From: Aigarchaeota archaeon
GTDB lineage: Archaea; Thermoproteota; Nitrososphaeria_A; Caldarchaeales; Calditenuaceae
Direction of reading: 5' to 3'
Length of the DNA stretch: 60,382 nt
NCBI GenBank assembly: GCA_025059745.1
Contig: JANXDH010000006.1
Location: 67,343 to 127,724, forward strand
Positions within the stretch are counted from its first letter, which is position 1. Each line of letters starts with the position of its first letter. This document shows, piece after piece, positions 7,027 through 16,039 of the stretch. The position numbers were made by a program, and so were the translations under genes. Below the pieces are notes generated by a model that saw nothing but the letters and a program-made list of their open reading frames with translations, did no database searches and had not been told where the DNA came from.

Positions 7027-9780
7027 ATGTTCGGCCCTGAGGTTTATTCCATTGACTTCTTCAGGACCGTAGACTTCAAGAGGAAGACCTGCAGCTCCTG
7101 TAACGCGCCATTCTGGACATCGGACTGGTCTCGCGAGATATGTGGGGAGGCCCCATGTGAGCCCTATACCTTCATAGAGAGACCACCGGCCAAGTCAAAG
7201 TATACCATAGACCAGATGCGGGATTCGTTCCTGAACTTCTTCAACCGACTCGGTCACGCGGTAATCGACCCCTATCCGGTCATACCGAGGTGGAGAAGGG
7301 ACCTCTTTTTAGTGTCGGCTAGCATAGTGGATTTCCAACCCTACGTCACCTCCGGACTCGCGGAACCGCCTGCCAACCCTCTAGTGATAAGTCAACCCTG
7401 CATAAGGTTGGTCGACATCGACAAGGTCGGACTGACGTTCGGCAGACACATGACGATCTTTGAGATGGGAGGGGCGCACGCGTTCAATTTCCCTGATAGA
7501 AAGGTGTACTGGAAGGACGAGACTGTCATGTACTGCCACGACTTCATACGGTCGCTAGGTGTAGATGAGGACCTAATTACCTATAAGGAGTCGGTATGGA
7601 GTGGTGGAGGGAACGCGGGCCCATGCTTCGAGGTCATAGTGGGCGGATTGGAGGTCGCCACTTTGGTTTTCATGAGCTACAGGACCTCTGACAATGACCT
7701 GATAGAGGTACCTGTGAAGACGGTTGATACCGGGTACGGTATAGAGAGGTTCACCTGGTTGACCCAAGGCACCGTCAGCGCATTCGACGCGGTCTACGCG
7801 GGGTTGATCTATGACGCTGAGAGATTGATAGAGAGGCCGAGGATCGACCAAGAGTTACTGAGGAGGTACGCGAGGTACTCCGCATGGATCAAACCCGACA
7901 GGGCAGGGTCTGTGGGCGAGGCGAGGAGGGTGGCAGGCCGGCTGGCCAGTATAGATGTCTCGGAGATCGAGCGGCAACTTCGCGGTCTGGAACAGTTTTA
8001 CGCTGCGCTCGATTTCTCGAAGGCGTTATCTTTTATACTCGCAGAGGGAATAGTACCCTCAAACATCAAGGTGGGATACCTCGCGCGACTCTTGCTCAGA
8101 CGGACCTATAGGCTACTCTCGAACATGAGGTCACAGGACAGGCTCCTTGATCTGATTGAGCTACAGCTGAGGTGGTGGGGGAAGAAGTTTCCGAAACTCT
8201 CAGAGATGAGGGACGAGGTGATGGAGATCGTCGACCACGAGGTGAAGAAGTTCGAGGCCACAGTGGAAAAGGGAAGGCAAGCCGTAGAGCGGGAGCTCTC
8301 GCTCATGAAGAAGCGGGGGGCCCAGGTATCCGAGGAGTTCTTCGTGAGGATGTATGACGAGAAGGGGATCACTCCTGACATAGTGACTGAGGTGGCTAGC
8401 CGGCTCGGTATGAATCTGGCTCCCCCAGAGAACATATACGAGCTGGTAGCCATGAGGCACTCGACGGAGAGAGAAGACCAAGAGGAGGTCGATAAGAGGG
8501 TCTTGAGGTTCGAGCCATTGACTGGAGGACTGCCGCCGACTGTCAAGACCTATTACCAACTGCCCTTCCTCTACCGGGACAACGCGAAGGTCTTGAGGGT
8601 GTTAGACGGTGCCGTCATATTAGATAGGACGGTCTTCTACCCCGAGGGGGGCGGCCAAGTAGCCGATACGGGAACCATATACCACCGTAACGGTAGATGC
8701 CGCGTGACTGATGTACAACTACTGAACGACCTGGTCGTTCACTTCATAGATGGAGAACCTCCCAAGGAGGGCGAGGAGGTGACCTGTGAGGTCGATGCAG
8801 AGAGGAGACTGAGCATTGTGAGGCATCACACCGCGACACACATACTCATAGGAGCCTGTAGGCGCGTGTTAGGGAGGCACGCGTGGCAGATGGGAGCTAG
8901 GAAGGAACCGGAGCGTGGGAGGTTGGATGTAAGCCATCATAAGAGGTTGACTATCGAGGACGTGAGAAGAATAGAGGAGCTCGCTAACTCCGTGATACGT
9001 CAGAGGGTCCCTGTGGGTATATCCTGGATGAAGAGGTCCGACGCGGAGAGTAAGTTCGGGTTCTTCATCTATCAGGGCGGAGAGGTTCCCCTGGGTACCA
9101 TCAGGATAGTAGAGGTCAAGGGCTGGGACGCCGAGGCGTGTGGTGGACTTCACTGTGAGAGCTCAGAGGATGTGGGACTGATAAAGATCGTTCACACAGA
9201 GCGCATCCAGGACGGTGTGGAACGGCTGATCTTCACTGCAGGACCCGCAGCCCTACCCTACGTACAATCCTCCTTCGCTACCGTCGAGTACTTCGCCGAG
9301 GCCCTCTCCTCTCCCGTTGAGATGGTGAAGGACCGGTTGGACGACGTTTTAGGTGAGGTGCGCGAGCTGAGGAAAACTATCAGGAGGCTCGCGGGGTCGT
9401 TAGCGACCCTCAAGGCAGATAACTTGATCAGGTCTTCCACCAAGATAGGCCACCTGAACCTAGTGATCTCACGTGAGGAGATCGATGAGGAAGATTACTT
9501 ACTATCGTTGGCTCAGGCGATCGTCAAGAGGCCGGAACCTACTCTGGCCGTGTTGATAAGCGGTGAGGACGTGCCGAACGTTATAGTCGTTTGTAACGAG
9601 GGTGCCAACGGGATGGGTGTCGATGCAGGGAAGATCGTCGATAGGTTCTCGAGGTCACTGGGCGGTCGAGGTGGTGGTAAGAGGGACTTCGGGAAGGGTG
9701 GCGGGGGGAGCTTCAATCGGTTAGAACCGGCTATAGACGACATCAGGTCCTTTTTGGGTGACCTCCTCTCTACGACTTGA
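7027..9780 (+). CDS. alaS: Alanyl-tRNA synthetase, archaeal type
   Basis: A 917-residue class II synthetase that charges tRNA-Ala. The archaeal N-terminal Cys cluster is present (CSSCNAPFW...CGEAPC), followed by the class II core with RWRRDLFLVSASIVDFQP and the GYGIERF motif. The editing domain has both zinc/active-site elements, HHTATHIL and CGGLHC. The C-Ala domain ends with a Gly-rich stretch (GGRGGGKRDFGKGGGG) that matches the known conserved C-terminal glycine motif. The length is normal. Its 3' end overlaps the convergent L10 gene by 11 nt. A weak TATA-like GATTTATT lies about 30 nt upstream, so it may have a promoter besides read-through from rpl12. Confidence 0.97.
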   Translation: MFGPEVYSIDFFRTVDFKRKTCSSCNAPFWTSDWSREICGEAPCEPYTFIERPPAKSKYTIDQMRDSFLNFFNRLGHAVIDPYPVIPRWRRDLFLVSASIVDFQPYVTSGLAEPPANPLVISQPCIRLVDIDKVGLTFGRHMTIFEMGGAHAFNFPDRKVYWKDETVMYCHDFIRSLGVDEDLITYKESVWSGGGNAGPCFEVIVGGLEVATLVFMSYRTSDNDLIEVPVKTVDTGYGIERFTWLTQGTVSAFDAVYAGLIYDAERLIERPRIDQELLRRYARYSAWIKPDRAGSVGEARRVAGRLASIDVSEIERQLRGLEQFYAALDFSKALSFILAEGIVPSNIKVGYLARLLLRRTYRLLSNMRSQDRLLDLIELQLRWWGKKFPKLSEMRDEVMEIVDHEVKKFEATVEKGRQAVERELSLMKKRGAQVSEEFFVRMYDEKGITPDIVTEVASRLGMNLAPPENIYELVAMRHSTEREDQEEVDKRVLRFEPLTGGLPPTVKTYYQLPFLYRDNAKVLRVLDGAVILDRTVFYPEGGGQVADTGTIYHRNGRCRVTDVQLLNDLVVHFIDGEPPKEGEEVTCEVDAERRLSIVRHHTATHILIGACRRVLGRHAWQMGARKEPERGRLDVSHHKRLTIEDVRRIEELANSVIRQRVPVGISWMKRSDAESKFGFFIYQGGEVPLGTIRIVEVKGWDAEACGGLHCESSEDVGLIKIVHTERIQDGVERLIFTAGPAALPYVQSSFATVEYFAEALSSPVEMVKDRLDDVLGEVRELRKTIRRLAGSLATLKADNLIRSSTKIGHLNLVISREEIDEEDYLLSLAQAIVKRPEPTLAVLISGEDVPNVIVVCNEGANGMGVDAGKIVDRFSRSLGGRGGGKRDFGKGGGGSFNRLEPAIDDIRSFLGDLLSTT

Positions 9781-10627
9781 TCATCTCGCTCAACGTCTTG
9801 ACCTGTGACTCAGCGATCGCGAGTAACCTATAGATGACGTCCGGCTCGTAGACTCCGGCCTCTACTCCAACCGAGATGGCCTCTCTGTAGGCCCTCGCCA
9901 TTATCGGGACTATGCTCTCAGGAACGTAGTAATTGACATTGACCGCGAAGCTCAACGCGCTCGAGTGGGCCTCAACCATCTCTCTCAGCGTGGCCTCTGG
10001 GTCTATCGTCAACTTTTCCGCGGGGATCAACAGGTCGCCGTAGAACGCCCCCAGCACCTCGAGGCCCTTGACGACAGAGGGGATGTTGAGCTTGGAGAGT
10101 ATGCTCGCGAGCGCGGGGGAGATTACGTCGCCCTTTTTAGCGACGACCGTCTCGCGGGCTATCCATATCTGACCGCCCTCGATCTTGGTCGGGATCTTCA
10201 TCTTACCGAACTCGGACAGTATGGGACCCGGTTGGAGGCCAGTGTTCATCACCGGGATGGTCACGTCTATATCGGCCTTCTCTCCGGCCTTCGCGAAGGT
10301 AGTGATTCGGTTCTTGTCCAGCTCTAGTTTGAGGCGAAAGGGATCACCCTCCGAGTATATGAACCCCATGGGCTCCCTAGACTCTCTGATGTAATCGGTC
10401 AGTCTTGACCTTCCCGCTCTCTCTGCCGCCAACCTCGCCAGGTTCTTCTTCGTAACCTTTATGATTGCCCTCCCCCTCATCTTCCTCCTCAACTGGTGGA
10501 TGATGCTGCCCCTGGTCCCCTTCAGTTGAAAGACTACGACTACGTTGTAGCGCCTGAAGAGGTCGGTCAGCTCCTCAAGGATCTTGCCCTTCTGCTGCCG
10601 AGCGCCCTTGACTATCGCCAGTCCCAT
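9770..10627 (-). CDS. rpl10: Large ribosomal subunit protein L10/P0, without the acidic C-terminal tail
   Basis: A 285-residue stalk base protein. The rRNA-binding N-terminal domain is clear (GKILEELTDLFRRYNVVVVFQLKGT, then RRKMRGRAIIKVTKKNL), as is the archaeal insertion domain with EFGKMKIPTKIEGGQIWIARETVV. Helices for binding L12 dimers follow (YREAISVGVEAGVYEPDVIYRLLAIAESQVKTLSEMIKS). The protein stops there. The usual Lys/Glu-rich hinge and LFG tail of archaeal P0 is missing, and no continuation is found in any frame past the stop. The gene stands alone with its own promoter. The ATG is at 10627 with AGGAG immediately before it. Confidence 0.95.
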   Translation of the reverse strand: MGLAIVKGARQQKGKILEELTDLFRRYNVVVVFQLKGTRGSIIHQLRRKMRGRAIIKVTKKNLARLAAERAGRSRLTDYIRESREPMGFIYSEGDPFRLKLELDKNRITTFAKAGEKADIDVTIPVMNTGLQPGPILSEFGKMKIPTKIEGGQIWIARETVVAKKGDVISPALASILSKLNIPSVVKGLEVLGAFYGDLLIPAEKLTIDPEATLREMVEAHSSALSFAVNVNYYVPESIVPIMARAYREAISVGVEAGVYEPDVIYRLLAIAESQVKTLSEMIKS

Positions 10628-10659
10628 CTCCTAGTTCCAACCCGTTAGAGTAAGGGCGG

Positions 10660-10667
10660 TATTTAAG
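10660..10667 (-). promoter_or_regulatory. TATA box for rpl10
   Basis: On the minus strand the box reads CTTAAATA, 33 nt before the L10 ATG, predicting a leader of about 9 nt that includes AGGAG next to the ATG. The box is nearly symmetrical but is too close to the plus-strand gene at 10677 to serve that start. Confidence 0.5.
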
Positions 10668-10676
10668 TTACTTAGA

Positions 10677-11429
10677 ATGGGGAGGGCTCATACGAACACT
10701 TTTATGGGAAGCGCGCCCTTACAGCTCATAGCTTTGGACAGTGACTACCTGAAGTCAACGAACAGGTTCGTCAGGTACACCGAGTCACATTGGAGAACTC
10801 TCCATAGCAAGAGGGAGCGGGCACTCGAAGTCATGGAGACCTTCGCTAAGTATGGCTTCGAACCGGTTCTGTACGGTAGCGTCGCGCGCGGTGACGTGAC
10901 GGAGAGGAGTGACGTGGACGTTTTCCTTCAGGCGATCAACAACCCCAGTGTGGCAGAGACTATAGTAGAGCGCGAGCTGGGAGGTTTCGTGGCTCGTAGC
11001 GTAGTTCAACCCACGCCCCTTCATACCTTAAAGGGATATATCTACATAGATGAGCTCACATCTGTATCGTTCACGTTCTCGGAGATGAGGAGGAGCGAGA
11101 TCGAATTCTACGACGTCGCTGGTCGAGTGAGTCTGAGCGACCTAAGAAGGGGTGTGAGGGTCGCAGGGATGAACAAGGACCTGAAGGTCATCCTGCCTGT
11201 CGAGGACGGTCACGTAGAGTTCCCCGCGGACCAAGATCACGACGTGGCCGCGTCTCTGATAGGCGTGGACCCCTCGGTGATCAGGGAGAGAGTAACTGTC
11301 ATCAGGAGGAGGAGGGAGTTGGGCAGGACTGGGCTCTTCAGGGAGATCTACATAGACGTTAGTGAGGACTTTGGGACGGCCCTAATGCAGTTGATGAGCG
11401 GCGGGCCGCGACGGAGGAGGCTGGTATGA
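10677..11429 (+). CDS. Nucleotidyltransferase-domain protein (COG1665-like)
   Basis: A 250-residue protein with the minimal nucleotidyltransferase signature YGSVARGDVTERSDVDVFL near residues 62-80 (GS, then DxD). A third acidic residue may come from the following strand. The C-terminal half is helical/basic and ends RRRR. Such proteins precede pelota or other translation genes in several TACK archaea; the substrate is unknown to me. The first ATG is 10677, but a TATA-like CTTTTATG at about 10699 and the conserved-looking DSDYLK suggest TTG 10734 may be the true leaderless start. It lies 1 nt before pelota, so the two are surely cotranscribed. Confidence 0.7.
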   Translation: MGRAHTNTFMGSAPLQLIALDSDYLKSTNRFVRYTESHWRTLHSKRERALEVMETFAKYGFEPVLYGSVARGDVTERSDVDVFLQAINNPSVAETIVERELGGFVARSVVQPTPLHTLKGYIYIDELTSVSFTFSEMRRSEIEFYDVAGRVSLSDLRRGVRVAGMNKDLKVILPVEDGHVEFPADQDHDVAASLIGVDPSVIRERVTVIRRRRELGRTGLFREIYIDVSEDFGTALMQLMSGGPRRRRLV

Positions 11430-11430
11430 C

Positions 11431-12513
11431 GTGCTCGTGAAACAGCTTGATGAGAAGGAGAGGAGGGTCGTCCTAGTACCGGAGAGTGGCATAGACCTGC
11501 TCAACGTCTATCGTCTGGTCTCGGAGGGAGACCTGGTCTACTCGGAGACGACAAGAGAGGTCAAGAAGTACCGCGCGGATGGTTCGGTGGATAGCGAGAG
11601 GGTCCAAGTCGTCATAGGGATCGAGCTCGAGAAGAAGTCTCTGGACCCAGTGATGAGGCGTGTGGACCTGCTCGGGAAGATAGTGTCCGTGAAGGGATAT
11701 AGAGCTGACATCGAGAAGAAGTACCACACGATCCATCTGGGGATTAACGACCGGGTCACGTTGGTCAGCAGGACTAACTTCTGGAAGGTCGTGAGGCTGG
11801 CTAAGGCCTCAAGGGGTGCATCGGAATCGAGGCCCCTCCTGTGTCTCTCAGTCGATGATGAGACAGCGTCCCTGTTCTTGATAGACGAGGGTGGCATAGA
11901 GCAGGTATCTAGCGTGTCAGATCCGCTCGACCTGGGCCCTAAAAGCAACACGGTAGCGTGGACCAAGAGAGAGTCCAAGGGGTTGGCTGACCTGCTAGCC
12001 ACCGCGGAGGAGCTCGTGGGTGAGCGGGGGTACGAACTAGTCCTGATAGGTCCCTCGATCATCACCGACGAGGTGATGAAGAGGGCGAAAAGGTGTCACA
12101 GATCGCTCCTAAACTCATTGAAGAAGACCGTGGCGACTTCGAGTGGAGGCGAGGTTGGGCTGATGGAAGCCATAAGGAGGGGGGCGCTGGGTGAGGATTA
12201 CAGGCCCCTGAGGGAGACGGTCATCTTGGAGCGGGTACTCAAGTTGCTGGCCACCGAGGGGGTGAGGGTGTACATAGGTATCGATGAGGTGAGAGATGCC
12301 CTTGAGAGGGGAGACATCTCTTTAGTAATCGTCAGTGAGGACTTCATCTGGTCTAACGTTGATGATGAGAGAGTAAAACTGGTCCTAGACCAAGTTGAGA
12401 GCGGGAGAATCGAGGCCGTGATAATGACCTCGGGCAGCGAGTCTGCACACTCCCTGAACAGGTTGCACGGGATCGTCGGTGTGCCCGTCAGCCAGAGATA
12501 CAGGCTGCGTTAA
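11431..12513 (+). CDS. pelA: mRNA surveillance protein pelota
   Basis: Archaeal Pelota/Dom34, 360 residues, the stalled-ribosome rescue factor working with aABCE1 and the EF1A-like GTPase. The N-terminal Sm-like domain is seen in LVSEGDLVYSETTREVKKYRADG and VQVVIGIELEKKSLDPVMRRVDLLGKI. The central eRF1 domain 2-like part includes LVLIGPSIITDEVMKRAK. The C-terminal domain ends LNRLHGIVGVPVSQRYRLR. As expected for pelota, the GGQ of eRF1 is absent. The start is GTG 11431, directly after the nucleotidyltransferase stop. The 3' end overlaps dnaG by 4 nt. Confidence 0.95.
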   Translation: MLVKQLDEKERRVVLVPESGIDLLNVYRLVSEGDLVYSETTREVKKYRADGSVDSERVQVVIGIELEKKSLDPVMRRVDLLGKIVSVKGYRADIEKKYHTIHLGINDRVTLVSRTNFWKVVRLAKASRGASESRPLLCLSVDDETASLFLIDEGGIEQVSSVSDPLDLGPKSNTVAWTKRESKGLADLLATAEELVGERGYELVLIGPSIITDEVMKRAKRCHRSLLNSLKKTVATSSGGEVGLMEAIRRGALGEDYRPLRETVILERVLKLLATEGVRVYIGIDEVRDALERGDISLVIVSEDFIWSNVDDERVKLVLDQVESGRIEAVIMTSGSESAHSLNRLHGIVGVPVSQRYRLR

Positions 12514-13664
12514 AGGTCCTCGAAAGTGAGTATGTGAACGTTAGGTTTGATGGAGAGGTTGTCTGTCGCCCTCGCCCCTATCAGGTAGACCTCCTTGCCC
12601 TTGTCCGCGGCCGCATCGACCAGCCTCTGGGTGATGACGCCATCGAAGACCACCAGTTTGAAGTCCTGGAGCTCCTCCAATCTCTTAACCAACTCGCTGA
12701 CCGGTAACTTGGCGAGCTCGTTGAGGCTCTCATCCAGAACGACTCCCATCAGGTTCCCCTCTATGTCCTGGATGAACGATTTAACCCTCGTCTTCATCTC
12801 GTCCGGGAGGCTGACCCTCTCGTGGACCACGCTTACCCTCGCGCGCCTCAGTGCCTCCTCCAACGGTATCGGCTGCTGGAGAGCCTCCGCTATCTCTTTC
12901 GCGTTCAGGTCCTCCACCTCCTTCCCGTTGGGAGCTCTCGCGACCTGATCGATCTTGATCACCTTGGAGAGTTCCCTCAGTACCATGTCGCCTCCCCTGT
13001 CACCGTCGAGGAACGCAATGATCCGCTTCTTCTTCCCGAGTAGTTCGTTCAGAGATTGCGGGATCTTGATGCCCTCTATCCCTATCACGTTCCTGTAACC
13101 GTACCTGACCAAGTTCAGGACGTCCGCCCTGCCCTCGACTATTATTATCTGATCTTCGCTCTCGACGTCTGGACCTGCGAGTAGTTTCTCGGGGCCGTAT
13201 TCCTTGACCTTGGCCTTGAGGAGCGATTCCTCTAGCTCCTTCAGGATCATGTCCTCCTCCGGTATCTTCTTCTTCTCCCACTCGTAGAGAATGGACCTAG
13301 CCCTCTCGACGATCTTCTTCCTCTTCTCGACCCTGACGTCCTCGATCTTCTCAGTGACCACCTTCGCCGAGTAGGGGCCGACCTTGTCTAAACTCTCCAC
13401 CATCGCGGCGATCAGCGCGGTGTAGAACCTGTCCATGCTACTCGGTATGTGGATCCTCCCGACTGTCCTGTTACCTTGATGTTGGAGGGAGACCTCGATC
13501 CTCCCGATGCGGCCTGTCTTCTGGAGCTCCCTCAGATCGAGCTCAGAGCTGAATATGCCCTCGGTCTGACCGAAAGTGGCACCTATAACGTCGTTCTTAT
13601 CGACGATACCGTCTATCTCTATCCTTACCTCGATAACATATTTCGTTGATGTCTGGGAACTCAA
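12510..13664 (-). CDS. dnaG: Archaeal DnaG (Toprim-domain primase-like protein)
   Basis: A 384-residue archaeal DnaG. The N-terminal domain includes YVIEVRIEIDGIVDKNDVIGATFGQTEG. The Toprim domain at about residues 168-260 has its acidic motifs: IIVEGRADVLNLVRYGYRNVIGIEG and IAFLDGDRGGD. The C-terminal part is typical of the archaeal family (IDGVVLDE-like segments, PVSELVKRLEEL). Archaeal DnaG is reported both to have primase activity and to associate with the exosome; sequence does not discriminate. The bacterial zinc and helicase-binding domains are absent, as normal for archaea. Confidence 0.94.
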   Translation of the reverse strand: MSSQTSTKYVIEVRIEIDGIVDKNDVIGATFGQTEGIFSSELDLRELQKTGRIGRIEVSLQHQGNRTVGRIHIPSSMDRFYTALIAAMVESLDKVGPYSAKVVTEKIEDVRVEKRKKIVERARSILYEWEKKKIPEEDMILKELEESLLKAKVKEYGPEKLLAGPDVESEDQIIIVEGRADVLNLVRYGYRNVIGIEGIKIPQSLNELLGKKKRIIAFLDGDRGGDMVLRELSKVIKIDQVARAPNGKEVEDLNAKEIAEALQQPIPLEEALRRARVSVVHERVSLPDEMKTRVKSFIQDIEGNLMGVVLDESLNELAKLPVSELVKRLEELQDFKLVVFDGVITQRLVDAAADKGKEVYLIGARATDNLSIKPNVHILTFEDL

Positions 13665-13760
13665 ACTGTGACACCTTACTTTTCCAGTAAGAAGGTTCGC
13701 CTCTCAATTTAAATATTTAACCTTTCTTCTTCACCTCTACGAGCTTCTTGGTCAGTCTGA

Positions 13761-15146
13761 TCACCTGTAAGGCATCTCCCCCCACCTCATGTAGGGGACG
13801 AAGTTGGCCAAGATCAGCGCTATGTGCTCGATCCCGTTAAGGTAGTCCTCCACCCTCACGTTCTCGTTCGGTGCGTGTATATGTGAGTCCTTTCTGAAGA
13901 ACCCGACGCCCACGCAGGGTATTTTGAGGACGTCCGTGATCAGGTACATAGGTCCTGAAGTCGGCGAGTACGGGTAGAAGAACGATCTCCTCCCGTAGGC
14001 GATCTCCGCGGTCTCCAGCGCCACCCTCGCTATTGGAGAGTCCGGGCTTGTCCTAGCCGCGGGGTAGCTCTGGAGCTCCCTCAGTTCAAGGTCCTTGAAC
14101 CCGTGCCTCTCGAGGTGCGACTCTATCAGAGAGACAACCCTCTCAGGTCGCATCTCCCTCACCAACCTCACATCTATTTTTGCGACCGCGCGGTTCGGCA
14201 GGACGGTCTTGCTCCCGATCCCCGAGTACCCGGAGTAGATGCCAGAGACGTTCATAGAGGGGTGTGAGAGGAGACGTCTGAGGAACTCGGCCTTACTTCC
14301 TATCGATCCGATCGAGTGGCGTTCGTATTCCTCATAGTCCTCAAATCCTTCTTTGGTCAGGGTCTCGATCATCTGAACGCTCGAAGAATCTAGGTCCTCC
14401 ACGTCGTCGTAGAACCCCTCGATGGTGACGTTGCCTCCGTCATCACGCATAGTCGATAGCGCCCTGATCAGTCTCCACGCCGGGTTCTCTATCACCGGGC
14501 TCCAAGACGAGTGTAAATCTGGCCTCTCCTGTCTAGCCTCCATCTCCAAGTACAGCATACCCTTTGCGCCCAAGTGTACAATCGGCCTACCCGACTCGTC
14601 AACGGTCCCGTTCTCCCAGAGGCACGCGTCTGCGTCTAACATCTCGGCCCTTCGTCTCACGAAATCTGTGAAGGATTTGCTTCCTATCTCCTCCTCTCCC
14701 TCGACGACGAACTTGATGTTCACGGGAACCTCTCCGTATAGTGACATCAACACCTCTATGGCCTTCAGCCTTGCCAGGAGGTGACTCTTGTTGTCCGTAG
14801 CACCCCTCGCGAAGACCCTTCCGTCCCTAATAGTCGGTGAGAAGGGCGGGGTTTGCCACTCTTTCAGAGGGTCTGGGGGCTGGACGTCGTAGTGGTTGTA
14901 AATTAGCAGGGTGCCGTGCCGCTCCTCCCTCAGCTCACCGAACAGGATAGGGTTCCCGCCCTCCTCGTAGACGTCGACCTTGAGTCCTACACCCTCCATG
15001 GCCGACCTCACTGCCTCCACACACCCCCGAATCCCCTCACCGGTAGCCGAGACGCTAGGGTATCTGAGCAACTCGATCAGCTCCTCGATGAGTCGGGACC
15101 TCTCCCTCTCTATACGTTCCCGGACCTCCCTAACGACGTAGCTCAC
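13761..15146 (-). CDS. M20 family metallopeptidase (dipeptidase/ArgE-DapE type)
   Basis: A 461-residue zinc peptidase. Metal ligands are in NHYDVQPPDP (His), RGATDNKSHLLA (bridging Asp), GEEEIGSKSF (Glu-Glu) and the late HIHAPNENV (His). A dimerisation domain is inserted around residues 200-320, with DLHSSWSPVIENPAW where CNDP-like dipeptidases have DLHSG..GG. It most resembles the M20 dipeptidase group, so it is probably a cytosolic di/oligopeptidase; ArgE or DapE activity cannot be excluded. GTG 15146 is chosen because a TATA box lies 23 nt upstream. It precedes dnaG in the same direction with a 96-nt gap. Confidence 0.85.
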   Translation of the reverse strand: MSYVVREVRERIERERSRLIEELIELLRYPSVSATGEGIRGCVEAVRSAMEGVGLKVDVYEEGGNPILFGELREERHGTLLIYNHYDVQPPDPLKEWQTPPFSPTIRDGRVFARGATDNKSHLLARLKAIEVLMSLYGEVPVNIKFVVEGEEEIGSKSFTDFVRRRAEMLDADACLWENGTVDESGRPIVHLGAKGMLYLEMEARQERPDLHSSWSPVIENPAWRLIRALSTMRDDGGNVTIEGFYDDVEDLDSSSVQMIETLTKEGFEDYEEYERHSIGSIGSKAEFLRRLLSHPSMNVSGIYSGYSGIGSKTVLPNRAVAKIDVRLVREMRPERVVSLIESHLERHGFKDLELRELQSYPAARTSPDSPIARVALETAEIAYGRRSFFYPYSPTSGPMYLITDVLKIPCVGVGFFRKDSHIHAPNENVRVEDYLNGIEHIALILANFVPYMRWGEMPYR

Positions 15147-15168
15147 GCCAATAGAACCTCTGAGGCGG

Positions 15169-15176
15169 TTTATCTA
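15169..15176 (-). promoter_or_regulatory. TATA box for the M20 peptidase gene
   Basis: TAGATAAA on the minus strand, 23 nt before GTG 15146, supporting a leaderless GTG start. Confidence 0.45.
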
Positions 15177-15269
15177 TGTTGATGTGTGATCACCATAGGA
15201 CCAAGGTATTAGTTGGCTATTACTAGGTCAATCCATTTAGCATACCTGAGTCGATATAGCCTTGCTCAG

Positions 15270-15277
15270 ATATAATA
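15270..15277 (+). promoter_or_regulatory. TATA box for the DUF2258-like gene
   Basis: ATATAATA, ending 23 nt before ATG 15300, predicting a leaderless transcript. Confidence 0.5.
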
Positions 15278-15299
15278 TGCGCGTACCCCTCACATTTAG

Positions 15300-15653
15300 A
15301 TGCTGAAGTACAGGCTGAGGTCGGGGCTGGTCATAGGGGGGGCCTTTGCGCTCAAGATAAGGAGGGGGCTCTTCGCCCAGATGAAACCAGTGATGAGGGT
15401 CGGTCACGTCACACAGGAGGAAGTCTCGCACGCCGCGGGTGAGTTGAACAGGTTCCTATACGACGTGCTCGTGACTCATCTGAAGATCTCAAAGGGCGAT
15501 GTCGTGCGCATATCCATCGAGTACTCGGTGGAGGACGGAAAGATAGTGTGGGACCTCGAGTCACTGAACCTAGAGGTCTTCAGGAGGGTGCCAGAGGGTG
15601 AGGTCCGGTCTGTAATCAACGAACTGAAGACTGGGCACTCTCCGCGCGGTTAG
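15300..15653 (+). CDS. DUF2258-like conserved archaeal protein
   Basis: A 117-residue protein. The start LKYRLRSGLVIGGAFALKIRRGLFAQ and later LKISKGDVVRISIEYSVEDGKIVWDLESLNLEV match what I recall of the small DUF2258 family found in Crenarchaeota and relatives, whose function is not established. It is an alpha/beta protein with no signal peptide or membrane segment and no catalytic motif that I can name. It has its own promoter and is 95 nt upstream of a ribbon-helix-helix gene in the same direction. The family name is from memory. Confidence 0.6.
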   Translation: MLKYRLRSGLVIGGAFALKIRRGLFAQMKPVMRVGHVTQEEVSHAAGELNRFLYDVLVTHLKISKGDVVRISIEYSVEDGKIVWDLESLNLEVFRRVPEGEVRSVINELKTGHSPRG

Positions 15654-15735
15654 ACCCGATTCTCAGCTCGGAATATCTGCGAAAAACTTATTTGTTATTA
15701 CGTAGAGCCTCGTATGATTTAATACTTGGTCGATT

Positions 15736-15742
15736 AGGAGGT
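15736..15742 (+). promoter_or_regulatory. Shine-Dalgarno site of the ribbon-helix-helix gene
   Basis: AGGAGGT ends 6 nt before ATG 15749. It is one of the few strong Shine-Dalgarno sites here, since most first genes look leaderless. It fixes the start of the 65-residue protein. Confidence 0.6.
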
Positions 15743-15748
15743 GGGTAG

Positions 15749-15946
15749 ATGAAGCTCATAAGCGTCAAGCTGCCCGAGGCACTAATACAGGGCATGGACG
15801 AACTTGTCAAGAGGGGCGCCTACCCCAGTAGGTCAGCGATAATTAGGACCGCTCTCAGAGACCTGCTCAGGGAGGAGTTGTGGAGTAACGATAAGTCAAG
15901 GGGTTTAAGCGGCCGGGAGAACTATTATATGTCAGATGAAGAGTGA
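15749..15946 (+). CDS. Ribbon-helix-helix (CopG/MetJ-type) regulator
   Basis: A 65-residue protein. The first strand MKLISVKLPEALI and the two helices MDELVKRGAYPSRSAIIRTALRDLLREEL form a textbook RHH DNA-binding dimerisation unit. A short acidic/polar tail follows (SGRENYYMSDEE), which could be a regulatory tail but has no ligand domain. No toxin gene is adjacent, so an antitoxin role is unlikely. Neighbours are a DUF2258-like gene upstream and a ThiR-like regulator downstream. The target is unknown. Confidence 0.85.
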   Translation: MKLISVKLPEALIQGMDELVKRGAYPSRSAIIRTALRDLLREELWSNDKSRGLSGRENYYMSDEE

Positions 15947-16039
15947 TCGTTCAGGACTGTAATCTCCCGCTGGGACCATTTAACTACCCTCATTCTCAAA
16001 CAATATCAAAAAATACCTCCATCACGCGTGCTACGGTAG

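Noticed and set aside
8106-8546. A 146-codon open frame antisense to alaS
   Set aside because: Antisense shadow; Ser-rich composition from reversed Glu/Arg codons.
11538-12065. A 175-codon open frame antisense to pelota
   Set aside because: Ser/Thr/Leu-rich antisense shadow of a well-supported gene.
13717-13785. A 22-codon frame between the M20 peptidase and dnaG ending VEVKKKG
   Set aside because: Too short, overlaps the peptidase end, and has no promoter or ribosome site of its own; likely chance.
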